Source of the DNA: Bacteroidales bacterium
Lineage (GTDB): Bacteria; Bacteroidota; Bacteroidia; Bacteroidales; UBA932
NCBI GenBank assembly: GCA_024693285.1
Contig: JAILLE010000050.1
Coordinates: 1-56,632, forward strand
Direction of reading: 5' to 3'
Length of the DNA stretch: 56,632 nucleotides
Both the position numbers and the translations under genes were made by a program. Positions 30,606 to 39,814 of this stretch are shown here, one piece after another. Every line of letters starts with the position of its first letter. The first letter of the stretch is position 1. Below the pieces are notes generated by a model. The model saw only the letters and a program-made list of their open reading frames with translations. It had not been told where the DNA came from and ran no database searches.

Positions 30606-31730
30606 ATGAAATCATATTCAATTGTTTCCCTATTGTTATCCCTCCTGGCTCCAATTACTTTGGCGGCCCAGGGGGATAAATCGAATCTCCCTTGGGCTGA
30701 CATCTCCGGTCAAAAGCAAAGGCAGATTGTCGTGGCTGCCGGTACTCCTGATCTTTACAACGGCCATCCTACGACAGTGCTCCTGGACGATGAGAAGACC
30801 ATGATTTGCACTTGGTCTAACGGTCATGGCGGTACGGCTGCCTTTATCGGCTTCAGTTATGATGGTGGCCTAACATGGCATAACCAACCCGCTCCCAAGG
30901 AATGGGAGGGCATGGTCAATTGTCCCAGCATCTACAAACTCACGGACAAAAAGGGAGTACAGAGACTGTTCGTCTTCGCTCAGGTTGAGACCGGCCAGGC
31001 CTACCGGGATATGGCATTTTCAGTCAGCGAGGACGGCGGAAAGACGTGGAGTGAAGTCAAGGTGCTCGGCAAGCCTTGCATAATGGCTTTCACCAGCATA
31101 ATCCGCCTCAATAACGGGGATTATCTCGGGATGTACCACAGGGGGAATTCGGATCAGGACAGGGCTCCGTTGAAGATTTGGCAGGCGGTCTCCCATGACG
31201 GGGGACTGACTTGGGACGAGTCCACCCTTGCAGGTGAATATCCTGGACGATCACCTTGCGAACCCTGCGTTTTCCGTTCCCCGGACGGGAAGACACTCAT
31301 TTGCTTAGCTCGTGAGAACCAGCGGAAAGGATGTTCCCTATTCATGGGTTCAAAAGACGAGGGGGCGACATGGACGACGTTGAGAGAGGCTCCTTGGGGA
31401 CTGACCGGTGACAGGCACATGATCCGTTACCTGCCTGATGGAAGGCTCATATCCGTTTTCAGGGATATGGCTCCCAACAGCCCCACAAAGGGCCATTTCG
31501 TGGCATGGGTGGGGACCTACAGGGATGCCACTGACGGCCTTTCCGGCCAGTATAGGGTCAAGTTGCTCCACAGTTATGCCGGCCCTGACTGTGGTTATCC
31601 CGGCCTTGAGCTGCTTCCGGACGGGACTATTGTCGCCACGACTTACATAAAATACCATCCTGGAGAGGAGAAGCATTCGGTCGTCTCCGTCCGTTTCACA
31701 ATAAAGGAACTTGATGATTTGTTTAAGTAG
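30606..31730 (+). CDS. Exported sialidase-like (BNR/Asp-box) protein
   Basis: 374-aa protein with signal peptide (SIVSLLLSLLAPITLAAQ). Four clear Asp boxes mark a six-bladed sialidase propeller: SYDGGLTWHN, SEDGGKTWSE, SHDGGLTWDE and SKDEGATWTT. Other conserved parts are HPTTVLLDDEKTMICTWSNGHGG and YPGLELLPDGTIVATTY, the latter matching the family's late ELPDGT segment with its Tyr. Many Bacteroidetes members of this family are annotated exo-alpha-sialidase but act on other sugars or are untested. It sits 6 bp after pfkA and 12 bp before a PA14 phosphoesterase gene. Confidence 0.82.
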   Translation: MKSYSIVSLLLSLLAPITLAAQGDKSNLPWADISGQKQRQIVVAAGTPDLYNGHPTTVLLDDEKTMICTWSNGHGGTAAFIGFSYDGGLTWHNQPAPKEWEGMVNCPSIYKLTDKKGVQRLFVFAQVETGQAYRDMAFSVSEDGGKTWSEVKVLGKPCIMAFTSIIRLNNGDYLGMYHRGNSDQDRAPLKIWQAVSHDGGLTWDESTLAGEYPGRSPCEPCVFRSPDGKTLICLARENQRKGCSLFMGSKDEGATWTTLREAPWGLTGDRHMIRYLPDGRLISVFRDMAPNSPTKGHFVAWVGTYRDATDGLSGQYRVKLLHSYAGPDCGYPGLELLPDGTIVATTYIKYHPGEEKHSVVSVRFTIKELDDLFK

Positions 31731-31742
31731 AAATAACTGAAT

Positions 31743-33206
31743 ATGAGGAAGATCGTTGTTTTAGCCGGGGCTCTTCTGACCCTTGTTGCTTGTGGCCCGA
31801 AGGAGCCTGTTGTGAATTACAAACTGTGGCTTGATTGGCCGGAGCGCCAGCTTCCTGATTTCTCGAAGCTTGGGGAGCCTGACATCACCGGAGTGAAGAA
31901 TAATTTCGACCTTGTCGACATTGACGAGACGCTGAACCATTACGCGTTGCTCCTGGAGACCACAATCAAAGTTGATAAGGAAGAGGAATATACCTTCAAG
32001 GCATCAACCGACGACGGCTCGAAACTCTATGTGGACGGCGAATTGCTTTACGACAACGATGGCGCCCACGGTCCTATCACCAAAATAGCTTCCAAGACGC
32101 TTTCCAAAGGCAAGCATGACTTGCGCCTTGAGTATTTCGATTGTGACAAGGGCCAATCCATCAATTTCCTTTACAGCACTCCCACAATCTCCTGGAGAGA
32201 AATAAATGACAAGTTGCTTGCTGAAGAGGACAAGGCTACAGACAAGACTTTCTTTGTGAAGCCACAGATTGATGAGGCTCTTGCCAGATTCAACGCTTGG
32301 AAGGGGAGTGATGAGGTTATGGCCTTCCCGATTGTGACCGATGTCCACACCGCTGGTCGTTTCAGTTACAAGCACATTGGTCATGCGGTTACCGCCGCTG
32401 AGGCATTCGGTTGCGATTTCATCGAGAATTTCGGTGATATAGGCTTGAACGCCTACCCTGCGACTGAGAACTCAGTGTATGCCAAGGAGATAGTCGACAA
32501 TGTCAGGGCTCAGATGATGAAATATGATGGAGTCTGGCTCTATACTCCCGGCAATCATGACTGGGACGCTGGCGAAGGGAAGTTTTTCACGGATGAGGAC
32601 CTGTCGGGTTTCTTCCAGAAACCTTGGCAGGAAAAGGCGGGGGAGAATCTCCACCTGACTCCCGGCAAGACATATGGATGGTATGATGTGCCAGGAAAGG
32701 GGATCAGGGTGATATTCCTGAACAGCCAAGGAACCGGCACTCAAAATGGTTCGTATTACTTATTCGATGAGCCTCAGATGGAATGGCTCCAGGCCCTTCT
32801 GGACAGCACTCCCGCCGACACGCCGGTCTTGGTGACCGCCCACTATATGCCCCATCCTCTCGGACGCTGGACCAACTCCAACCCCGCCGAGGATGCGCTT
32901 AAGGGCAACCAGAGGGTGATGGACATCCTTTCCGCGTTCGCCGCCAAAGGCACTCTTATCGGAATGGTGACAGGAGACGCCCACGTCAATATGTACATAA
33001 AGGAGAACGGTGTCAACTATTTCATTTCCCAGGGCTATGGCTGGGTCGTACCCGACCTTATGCTGCCCGGAACCACTCATGCGTTCTATGACTACAAAGA
33101 AAACCTTTGCATCGACGTGTTCGCCGTTAAGCCCTCCAAGCGTGAAGTACACACTTTCCGCATCGGAGCCGGCGGAGAGGAATTCGACAGCGTATTCAGC
33201 TATTGA
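31743..33206 (+). CDS. Lipoprotein with PA14-like and metallophosphoesterase domains
   Basis: 487-aa lipoprotein: signal peptide ends LLTLVACG (lipobox). Residues about 28-150 form a PA14-like carbohydrate-binding module (HYALLLETTIKVDKEEEYTF, STDDGSKLYVDGELLYDNDG, KGKHDLRLEYFD). Residues about 190-450 form a calcineurin-like phosphoesterase: FPIVTDVH, NFGDIG, YTPGNHDWD (GNHD), VTAHYMPHPL and VTGDAHVNMYI supply the metal ligands. The pairing of a sugar-binding module and phosphoesterase on the outer face of a membrane suggests a phosphate ester on glycans or a nucleotide substrate, but this is inference. Confidence 0.85.
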   Translation: MRKIVVLAGALLTLVACGPKEPVVNYKLWLDWPERQLPDFSKLGEPDITGVKNNFDLVDIDETLNHYALLLETTIKVDKEEEYTFKASTDDGSKLYVDGELLYDNDGAHGPITKIASKTLSKGKHDLRLEYFDCDKGQSINFLYSTPTISWREINDKLLAEEDKATDKTFFVKPQIDEALARFNAWKGSDEVMAFPIVTDVHTAGRFSYKHIGHAVTAAEAFGCDFIENFGDIGLNAYPATENSVYAKEIVDNVRAQMMKYDGVWLYTPGNHDWDAGEGKFFTDEDLSGFFQKPWQEKAGENLHLTPGKTYGWYDVPGKGIRVIFLNSQGTGTQNGSYYLFDEPQMEWLQALLDSTPADTPVLVTAHYMPHPLGRWTNSNPAEDALKGNQRVMDILSAFAAKGTLIGMVTGDAHVNMYIKENGVNYFISQGYGWVVPDLMLPGTTHAFYDYKENLCIDVFAVKPSKREVHTFRIGAGGEEFDSVFSY

Positions 33207-33240
33207 CCTGCCTATTGTAAAGATTAACGGAAAAAATCAC

Positions 33241-33248
33241 TATTTTTG
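33241..33248 (+). promoter_or_regulatory. Candidate -7 element for pyrH
   Basis: TATTTTTG matches TAnnTTTG fully, 15 bp before the pyrH ATG at 33264. A TTGT about 22 nt upstream could be a poor -33 box. Confidence 0.45.
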
Positions 33249-33263
33249 ACAAAATTTGTTCGA

Positions 33264-33968
33264 ATGTACAAGAGAGTTCTGCTTAAATTGAGTGGTGAGA
33301 TTCTCGGGGGACCGGAAGGAAAGGGTCTGGAGCCTGAGTATCTTAGGAAATATGCCCGTGAGATCGCTGATGCGGCGAAAGCTGGTCTTCAGATTGGTGT
33401 GGTCAATGGCGGAGGCAATATCTTCCGTGGCCTGCAGGGTCTGGACAAAGGTTTCGACAGAGTTGGCGGGGACCGTATGGGCATGCTGGCCACGGTGATC
33501 AATTCCTTGGCTCTCAGCCAATTCATTGAGGATGAGGGGGTTCACGCCGAAGTATTCACCGCCACTCCTATGGAGCCGTTCGTCCGTTACTATAACCGTG
33601 ACAATGCTGTCAAGGTTCTTGAGGAAGGTGGAGTGGCTTTGATAGCAGGTGGAACGGGCAACCCGTTTTTCACCACCGACTCCGGTGCGGCGCTCAGGGC
33701 TCTCGAGATTCGCGCGGATGTGATGCTGAAAGGCACGAAAGTTGACGGGGTCTACACCGCTGACCCGAAAAAGGATCCCTCAGCCGTTAAGTATGAGGAC
33801 ATTACCTTCGAGGAAGCCATGTCCAAACAGCTCCGGGTTCTTGACCAGACAGCCTATGCGCTTTGCAATGACGGGGATATGCCGATAATTGTATTCGACA
33901 TCAATTCCCCTGGAGCCTTGAAGAGACTCCTTGAGGGCGAGAAGGTCGGCACATTGGTACATAAATAA
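33264..33968 (+). CDS. pyrH: UMP kinase
   Basis: Phosphorylates UMP to UDP in pyrimidine metabolism; hexameric amino-acid-kinase fold. The 234-aa product begins MYKRVLLKLSGEILGG, with VVNGGGNIFRG, GDRMGMLATVINSLAL, ISGT-like AGGTGNPFFTTDSGAALRA and a late DMPIIVFDINSPGALKRLL, all family blocks. A TTG at 33246 is open but the ATG at 33264 gives the normal N-terminus. It is first in a run with frr, 13 bp downstream, as is common in bacteria. Confidence 0.97.
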   Translation: MYKRVLLKLSGEILGGPEGKGLEPEYLRKYAREIADAAKAGLQIGVVNGGGNIFRGLQGLDKGFDRVGGDRMGMLATVINSLALSQFIEDEGVHAEVFTATPMEPFVRYYNRDNAVKVLEEGGVALIAGGTGNPFFTTDSGAALRALEIRADVMLKGTKVDGVYTADPKKDPSAVKYEDITFEEAMSKQLRVLDQTAYALCNDGDMPIIVFDINSPGALKRLLEGEKVGTLVHK

Positions 33969-33981
33969 AATAGATAAAGCG

Positions 33982-34551
33982 ATGTTAACAGAGAAAGCCA
34001 AAGAGATTCTGAAGGGTGTCGAGTCTAAAATGGTGGACACCGTTGATTTCCTTGAGGAAGACCTCAAGACCTACAGGGTTGGCAAGGCTAACCCTTCCAT
34101 TCTCAACAACGTGACTGTCAATTACTATGGCACTGACACACCTGTTTCCCAGGTGGCTTCTGTCAGTGTCCCTGACGCTCGTACCATCACGATCCAGCCT
34201 TGGGAGAGAAGCCTTATCCCCGCTATCGAGAAGGCTATTATGGCCGCTAATCTCGGTTTCACTCCCCAGAACAACGGTGAGATTATCCGTTGTCCCATTC
34301 CTCCGCTCACAGAGGATAGGCGTAAGGACCTCATCAAGAAAGCGAAAGCCGCTGGAGAGAACTCCAAGGTCGCTGTGAGGAATATCCGTCGTGAGGGTGT
34401 TGATGCGCTCAAGAAGGCCCAAAAGGCGGCTGAGATCTCTGAGGATGTCCAGAAAGAGGGCGAGGATGAGATCCAGAAGGTGACCGACGCGAAGGTAAAG
34501 GCTATTGATGCCCTTGTCTCCGCCAAGGAAAAAGAGATTTTGACAGTGTGA
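33982..34551 (+). CDS. frr: Ribosome recycling factor
   Basis: Splits post-termination ribosomes together with EF-G. 189 aa, close to the usual 185: VDFLEEDLKTYRVGKANPSIL, the YYGTDTPVSQVASVSVPDAR block, IQPWERSLIPAIEKAI, and PPLTEDRRKDLIKKAK and AVRNIRREGVDALK. The ATG at 33982 (MLTEKAKEIL) is chosen over an upstream reading overlapping pyrH. Its TGA overlaps the GTG start of pheA (GTGA), so translation termination on frr leads directly into the aromatic amino-acid genes. Confidence 0.97.
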   Translation: MLTEKAKEILKGVESKMVDTVDFLEEDLKTYRVGKANPSILNNVTVNYYGTDTPVSQVASVSVPDARTITIQPWERSLIPAIEKAIMAANLGFTPQNNGEIIRCPIPPLTEDRRKDLIKKAKAAGENSKVAVRNIRREGVDALKKAQKAAEISEDVQKEGEDEIQKVTDAKVKAIDALVSAKEKEILTV

Positions 34552-35375
34552 CAACAGTCGCGGTCCAAGGTTACAGAGGCTGTTTCCACGAGCAGGCGGC
34601 TAGGGATTTCTACCTCGCTAGAAATGAGGGAATATCCATCGTGGAGTGTCCGACTTTCGAGAGTCTGTTCACTGAACTCTCCGAGGGTCGGGCTTCCGCT
34701 GCTGTCATGGCGATCGAGAACACCATTTCCGGAGGACTTTTGCCGAATTTCGAGTTGTTAAGGGCTAATCCTTATAAGATAAAGGGAGAAGTCTATATTC
34801 CTATCCATCAGAACCTTATGGCTTTGCCAGGGCAATGTGTGGAAGATATTAGGGAGGTGCGGACCCATTATATGGCCATCAACCAGACCCGTCGGTTCTT
34901 CGAGAAGAATTGTCCTTGGATAAAGATGGTAGAGTCTGAAGACACCGCCAAAAGCGCCATTGAGATTGCAAGGCAAGGGCTCAAAGGAGTCGGAGCTGTG
35001 GCTTCCGAATTGGCGGCCGAGCAGAACGGACTGGAGATACTGGCGAAGGGGATCGAGACTTACAAGCAGAATTTCACCAGATTTCTTATTCTGGACGACG
35101 CCATCACCGTCCCCAGGAAGTCCACCAACAAGGCCTCCTTGTGTTTCACTCTGCCCCACAAACCAGGCTCTTTGGCCCAGATCCTGACCATCCTGTCTTT
35201 TTATGACATGAATCTTACCAGAATCCAGTCGCTTCCTATCCCCGGGCAGGAATGGCAGTACTTTTTCTATGTTGACATAAAGTTCTCATCCTACGAGCGT
35301 TACCGTCAGGCCCTCAAGGCTGTACGTCCTTTGATGGCCGACCTTTATATTCTCGGTGAATACAAATCTTTTTAA
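34548..35375 (+). CDS. pheA: Prephenate dehydratase with ACT domain
   Basis: Converts prephenate to phenylpyruvate for phenylalanine synthesis. 275 aa with no chorismate mutase domain. The catalytic part (residues 1-180) has VAVQGYRGCFHEQAA, AVMAIENTISGGLLPNF and KQNFTRFLIL (the NxTRF catalytic motif), and the ACT regulatory domain (about 195-275) has LPHKPGSLAQILTILSFYDMNLTRIQSLP, the usual phenylalanine-binding site. It starts with GTG overlapping frr by 4 bp. It opens the aromatic block pheA-aminotransferase-tyrA-aroF. Confidence 0.95.
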   Translation: MTTVAVQGYRGCFHEQAARDFYLARNEGISIVECPTFESLFTELSEGRASAAVMAIENTISGGLLPNFELLRANPYKIKGEVYIPIHQNLMALPGQCVEDIREVRTHYMAINQTRRFFEKNCPWIKMVESEDTAKSAIEIARQGLKGVGAVASELAAEQNGLEILAKGIETYKQNFTRFLILDDAITVPRKSTNKASLCFTLPHKPGSLAQILTILSFYDMNLTRIQSLPIPGQEWQYFFYVDIKFSSYERYRQALKAVRPLMADLYILGEYKSF

Positions 35376-35390
35376 CAAATAGACAAAAAC

Positions 35391-36593
35391 ATGATTATCC
35401 AACCAGCAGAAAGGACCAAGGGGGTCCAGGAGTATTATTTCTCCCGCAAACAAAAAGATCTTGACGCGGTTTCCGCGGAGCGCGCGTCCAAAGGATTAGG
35501 TCCCCTCATTAATCTCGGAATCGGAGCTCCCGATGGTATGCCTCCCCAAGCGGCCATCGACGCCCTGGCTAAGACGGCGGCTCTCCGGGATAGCCACAAG
35601 TATCAGAACTACAAAGGATTGCCGGTTTTGAGGCAGGCTTTCGCTGATTGGTATAAACGGTATTATGGAGTAACTCTCAACCCTAATGGAGGTATCCAGC
35701 CTCTAGTCGGTTCAAAAGAGGGCATTTTGCTGATCTCTCTGGCGTTCGTGAATCCTGGTGACAAGGTCCTTGTCCCGGATCCCGGTTATCCGACTTACTC
35801 ATCTTCCGCCCAGCTGGCCGGAGCCGAGATGGTCAAATACAACCTTAAGGCTGAGAATGGCTGGTTCCCTGATTTCGAGGAGCTTGAGAACATGGATCTC
35901 AATGGGGTCAAACTGATGTGGGTCAATTATCCGAATATGCCCACTGGTGCTTCCGCCACTCCGGAACTGTACCAGAAACTCGTAAACTTCGCCAAGAAGC
36001 ATAACATATTGTTGGTCAATGATAATCCATATTCGTTTATCTTGACTGAGAAGCCGATTTCCATGTTGGCCGCTGAGGGTGCTTGGGACTGCTGCCTTGA
36101 ACTCAATTCGCTCTCCAAGGCCCACAATATGAGTGGTTGGAGGCTTGGGATGGTGGCTGGCGATCCTGAGATGGTTAATGAGATTCTCAAGGTCAAGAGC
36201 CAGATGGATTCTGGTATGTTCAAGGCGATGCAGATCGCTGCCGTTGAGGCTTTGGCTCAGGGTCCAGAGTGGTTTGAGCAGCTGAATGCCGAGTATCGTC
36301 GCCGCCGTGTGGCCGCCGGGCGCATATTCGAAGCTCTTGGGGTCAAGTATAACCCCAACTCCACTGGTTTGTTCCTTTGGGGGCTTACTCCTGAGGATAG
36401 TCCGACAAGTCCGACTATGAACAGAGGAGAAGTTCTGTCTGAGAAGATTCTCCATGGGACGGGTGTGTTCATAACGCCTGGATTCGTGTTCGGCAAGAAC
36501 GGAGAGGATTATGTCCGTATCTCCCTTTGCGCTCCGGTCCCTACCTTGGAGGAAGGCCTCGCACGTATAAAAGAGTTTTTAGGAACCTGTTGA
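35391..36593 (+). CDS. PLP-dependent class I/II aminotransferase (aromatic pathway)
   Basis: 400-aa fold-type I aminotransferase. NSLSKAHNMSGWRLGM contains the Schiff-base Lys; LINLGIGAPDGMPPQAAI, YQNYKGLPVLRQAFADWY, PGYPTYSS, VNYPNMPTGA and NDNPYSFIL are family blocks, and the late RISLC bears the carboxylate-binding Arg. It is closest to the LL-diaminopimelate/aspartate aminotransferase branch. Its place between pheA and tyrA suggests it transaminates phenylpyruvate or 4-hydroxyphenylpyruvate (or prephenate), as in other Bacteroidetes operons. Confidence 0.92.
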   Translation: MIIQPAERTKGVQEYYFSRKQKDLDAVSAERASKGLGPLINLGIGAPDGMPPQAAIDALAKTAALRDSHKYQNYKGLPVLRQAFADWYKRYYGVTLNPNGGIQPLVGSKEGILLISLAFVNPGDKVLVPDPGYPTYSSSAQLAGAEMVKYNLKAENGWFPDFEELENMDLNGVKLMWVNYPNMPTGASATPELYQKLVNFAKKHNILLVNDNPYSFILTEKPISMLAAEGAWDCCLELNSLSKAHNMSGWRLGMVAGDPEMVNEILKVKSQMDSGMFKAMQIAAVEALAQGPEWFEQLNAEYRRRRVAAGRIFEALGVKYNPNSTGLFLWGLTPEDSPTSPTMNRGEVLSEKILHGTGVFITPGFVFGKNGEDYVRISLCAPVPTLEEGLARIKEFLGTC

Positions 36594-36600
36594 TAATAAG

Positions 36601-37455
36601 ATGATTGTAGGAATCATAGGTCTGGGTCTCATTGGAGGCTCAATGGCGATCGACCTTAAGAGGAGGGGCTATGCTGACAAGATTCTCGGTGTGGAATCCG
36701 AGCCGGTCAACGCCGCTGCCGCCCTTAAGATGGAATTAGCCGACGAGATTGTCTCCCTTAGGGATTGCGTCGAGAAAAGCGACATTGTCGTGATCGCCAT
36801 TCCGGTTGGATCCGCTGTCAAGATGCTTCCGGAGATCCTGGATGTTTTCTCGGAAGAAGGTAATGGCAAGAAGATAGTCATTGACACCTGCTCCACCAAG
36901 AGCCAGATAGTCAGAGTAGCCCATTACCATCCGATGCGCGGTCGGTTCGTGGCTACGCATCCGATGGCCGGAACCGAGTATTCGGGTCCATGGGCCGCAA
37001 TGCCTAACCTATTCGATGGAAGGGCTTGTATATTCGCCAATTCCGAGGAATCTGATCCTCAGGCATTGAAAACTGTCGAAGACTTGTACGATGTCCTGAA
37101 TATGAGGCCGATCTACATGAACGCCGATAACCATGATGTCCACACAGCCTATGTATCCCACATTTCCCATGTCACCTCTTTCGCCTTGGCCCTCACGGTC
37201 CTTGACAAGGAGCAGGATGAGAAGCACATTTTCGACCTTGCCTCTGGAGGTTTTTCTTCCACTGTACGTCTGGCGAAAAGTTCCTCAGACATGTGGGTTC
37301 CGATTTTGACTCAAAACCGAGATAATGTTCTCCGGGTAATCGACACTTACCTTGAGAAGATGAATGAATTCCGCGATGCTATCGCCGATTATGATGAGGA
37401 GAAGATAGAAAAGCTTATCGCCGAAGCCAACCGGATTAAGAAGATAATCAGATAG
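36601..37455 (+). CDS. tyrA: Prephenate dehydrogenase
   Basis: Oxidative decarboxylation of prephenate (or arogenate) for tyrosine synthesis. 284 aa: N-terminal NAD(P) Rossmann motif IIGLGLIGGSMAIDLK, then VVIAIPVGS, DTCSTKSQI and ATHPMAGTEYSGPWAAMPNLF, which is the catalytic His region, and AYVSHISHVTSFALAL. C-terminal dimerisation helices follow; there is no ACT domain. It starts 7 bp after the aminotransferase and 2 bp before aroF. Confidence 0.95.
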   Translation: MIVGIIGLGLIGGSMAIDLKRRGYADKILGVESEPVNAAAALKMELADEIVSLRDCVEKSDIVVIAIPVGSAVKMLPEILDVFSEEGNGKKIVIDTCSTKSQIVRVAHYHPMRGRFVATHPMAGTEYSGPWAAMPNLFDGRACIFANSEESDPQALKTVEDLYDVLNMRPIYMNADNHDVHTAYVSHISHVTSFALALTVLDKEQDEKHIFDLASGGFSSTVRLAKSSSDMWVPILTQNRDNVLRVIDTYLEKMNEFRDAIADYDEEKIEKLIAEANRIKKIIR

Positions 37456-37457
37456 TT

Positions 37458-38552
37458 ATGGAACGAACGCTTGACACGATCCCCGTATCGGAATGGGGAT
37501 TCTTCGATGAGAGCATCCCTCCGATAGTTATAGCTGGACCTTGCAGTGCCGAGTCTGAGTTGCAGATGATGATGACGGCAAAAGGCCTTCATGATTTCGG
37601 CATCCATGTTTTCCGTGCCGGAATTTGGAAACCTCGTACTCATCCGGGTTGTTTCGAGGGTGTCGGAGTGCAAGGATTGAAATGGCTCCAGAAAATCAAG
37701 AATGACTTCGGGATGAAGGTTTGTACGGAGGTTGCCAGCCAGAAACATGTTTACGAGTGCATGAAATATGGCATCGACATGGTCTGGATCGGGGCAAGGA
37801 CTACGGCAAATCCCTTCCTTGTTCAGGAAATAGCTGAGGCTCTGCAAGATACGGATATTCCTGTGCTTGTGAAGAATCCTGTCAATCCGGATCTTGACTT
37901 ATGGGTAGGGGCCCTGGAGAGGCTGAATCGTTGTGGAGTGAAGAAGCTCGGTGTCATCCACCGTGGTTTCTCGACCACCCAGAAGATCCCTTATCGTAAC
38001 CTTCCAGGTTGGCAGATCGCCATTGAGCTTCGCACACTATTCCCTCAGATTCCGTTTTTCGCTGATCCCAGTCACATGGGTGGCTCCAGGGAATATCTTA
38101 AAGAATTGTCCCAGAGGGCTATGGACCTCGGTCTGGACGGCTTGATGGTCGAGTCCCACTGCGATCCTTCCTGCGCTCTGAGCGATGCGAAACAGCAGTT
38201 GGTGCCTGAGGATTTGAAGACCCTTCTGGAAAGTCTTATTATCCGTCAAAAGCAGACCAACGATAAGGAATACAACGAGAATATCGAACAGCTCCGAGCC
38301 AGGATTGATGTGATTGATGAGAACCTTCTTATGTCTCTGGCCTCAAGGATGGAAGTCTCCCGTAAAATAGGGGAGTTCAAGAAAGCCCATAATATCGCGA
38401 TCGTCCAGACCGCCCGTTGGGAGGACATTCTTTCGGACATGATCGCCAAGGGTAAGAACTACGGATTGTCTGAGAAGTTTATCATGGACATCTTTAATGC
38501 GATCCACGAAGCTTCGGTAGGAGTGCAGAACAAGATTCTCGAGGGCAAATAA
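37458..38552 (+). CDS. DAHP synthase (KDO8P type) fused to chorismate mutase
   Basis: 364-aa bifunctional enzyme. Residues about 20-265 are a type I-beta DAHP synthase: IVIAGPCSAES, FRAGIWKPRTHPG, GIDMVWIGARTTANPF, VLVKNPVNPDLDLW, HRGFS, and ADPSHMGGSREYL and VESHCDPS with metal ligands. Residues about 275-360 form an AroQ chorismate mutase: IEQLRARIDVIDENLLMSLASRMEVSRKIGE. The fusion links the first step of the shikimate pathway with the branch to prephenate, typical of Bacteroidetes. In a related fusion the mutase domain mediates feedback inhibition by prephenate; that is expected but not visible here. Last gene of the pyrH operon; no clear terminator follows. Confidence 0.95.
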   Translation: MERTLDTIPVSEWGFFDESIPPIVIAGPCSAESELQMMMTAKGLHDFGIHVFRAGIWKPRTHPGCFEGVGVQGLKWLQKIKNDFGMKVCTEVASQKHVYECMKYGIDMVWIGARTTANPFLVQEIAEALQDTDIPVLVKNPVNPDLDLWVGALERLNRCGVKKLGVIHRGFSTTQKIPYRNLPGWQIAIELRTLFPQIPFFADPSHMGGSREYLKELSQRAMDLGLDGLMVESHCDPSCALSDAKQQLVPEDLKTLLESLIIRQKQTNDKEYNENIEQLRARIDVIDENLLMSLASRMEVSRKIGEFKKAHNIAIVQTARWEDILSDMIAKGKNYGLSEKFIMDIFNAIHEASVGVQNKILEGK

Positions 38553-38615
38553 TCAATCATTAATTAGTACAAGGTTTAAGCGAGGGAAGTTATTTAATAT
38601 TAGTGATTTAGCAGA

Positions 38616-39542
38616 TTAGAAAAGTTTCATCATATCTTCCACGCAACGGCGCTTCTGCTCTAGCCCGGGGTGGACGTATAAGTTCATGGTTGTGGCGATG
38701 TCAGCATGACCGAGCAGGGCGCTCAAAGTCTTGAAATCGCATTTGCTTTCAACGCACCGAGTCGCGAAAGTGTGACGAAGGCTATGGATTTTCCTCGGTG
38801 GAAGCCCAAGTTCATCGGTGACGCTCCGGAAATGGTTCCTGAAGGTCTGGGGATCGATTGGTTTGGTATTTCCAGATAATATGAATATATCATCCGAAGG
38901 ATCGGTCTCGTTCTTAGTGCGTATTAATTCATTCGCAAGAACCTCAGTAAGAGGTACTTCCCTACAAGACTCCTCCGTCTTGGGAACACCGATTGTGAGT
39001 TCTGATTTGTGAGGCTTCCTGTCCGAGAGATAAACTCTGTGAAGGGTGCGCCTGACATGGATGACGTTATGGAAACTGTCCACATCTCCCCATTTGAGGG
39101 CACACACCTCCCCGATCCTCAGTCCGCAGCACAGGCATATCATCAAACCGATGTTACGTAGCGTCCTATGCTCCTTGAGCCAGCCTATCAGACGCTTCTC
39201 ATCCTCTACGGCCAGCACCTGCGGATTGGGTTTCTTCCGTTTTTTAGGGAGGTTGATGTCATAGATTCTCATGGCCATCCAACCCTGTTTCTCACAATAC
39301 CTTACGATCATCTTCAAGACAAGGACAATCCCTTTCACCGTCGTGATTCCGTTCCCTTTCTTGAGTTCCTCGTCAGCAAGCTCCTGCACTGATTCCGGAG
39401 TGATCTCGTCGAGCCATTCGAACCGCGGCGCCAGATGATTCCTTATTATTAAAGAATAGGCCGCCATCGATGTCGGTTTGACTACTTTTGACCTGTCCGC
39501 CTCCCAAAGCGTACTGACTTCCTTGAAAGATTTTCGCTTCAT
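38616..39542 (-). CDS. Tyrosine recombinase / phage-type integrase
   Basis: 308-aa site-specific recombinase. N-terminal SAM-like core-binding domain (about 1-105) and C-terminal catalytic domain with Arg in CCGLRIGEVCALKW, HSLRHTFATRC (HxxR), LLGHADIATTMNLYVH (His and nucleophilic Tyr). The catalytic set looks complete. It stands alone, without excisionase, relaxase or phage genes, and faces away from the SusC/SusD genes. No att-like duplication or tRNA is next to it. In Bacteroides similar enzymes drive inversion of promoter segments, but the repeats here are direct. Confidence 0.92.
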   Translation of the reverse strand: MKRKSFKEVSTLWEADRSKVVKPTSMAAYSLIIRNHLAPRFEWLDEITPESVQELADEELKKGNGITTVKGIVLVLKMIVRYCEKQGWMAMRIYDINLPKKRKKPNPQVLAVEDEKRLIGWLKEHRTLRNIGLMICLCCGLRIGEVCALKWGDVDSFHNVIHVRRTLHRVYLSDRKPHKSELTIGVPKTEESCREVPLTEVLANELIRTKNETDPSDDIFILSGNTKPIDPQTFRNHFRSVTDELGLPPRKIHSLRHTFATRCVESKCDFKTLSALLGHADIATTMNLYVHPGLEQKRRCVEDMMKLF

Positions 39543-39734
39543 CTCCTAAGTACTTTAAATGTTTTATTAAACAAAAATTGTGATTGGTTAATATTTTTAC
39601 CATGTTTCAATTGTTAATTTTTTTCCCTATTTTTTAACCTAATTTTAAGCCGCATTATTAAACTAATGCGAATGCAAAGTTAATAAAACGTTATAAATTC
39701 CCGATTGCTCTATTTTGAAAACAAAAGGGGAAAA

Positions 39735-39765
39735 TTGCATAATTTCAAATTTATTCTTTTATTTG
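39735..39765 (+). promoter_or_regulatory. Candidate promoter of susC-1
   Basis: TTGC (39735-39738), 19-nt spacer, TTTATTTG (39758-39765, one mismatch to TAnnTTTG). The same boxes at the same spacing occur in repeat B, which supports them. The leader would be about 125 nt. Confidence 0.55.
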
Positions 39766-39814
39766 CACGTCGGTTTTTGCGCTTTATGTCTTGGTAAGGG
39801 CTCATTGTCCCCTC

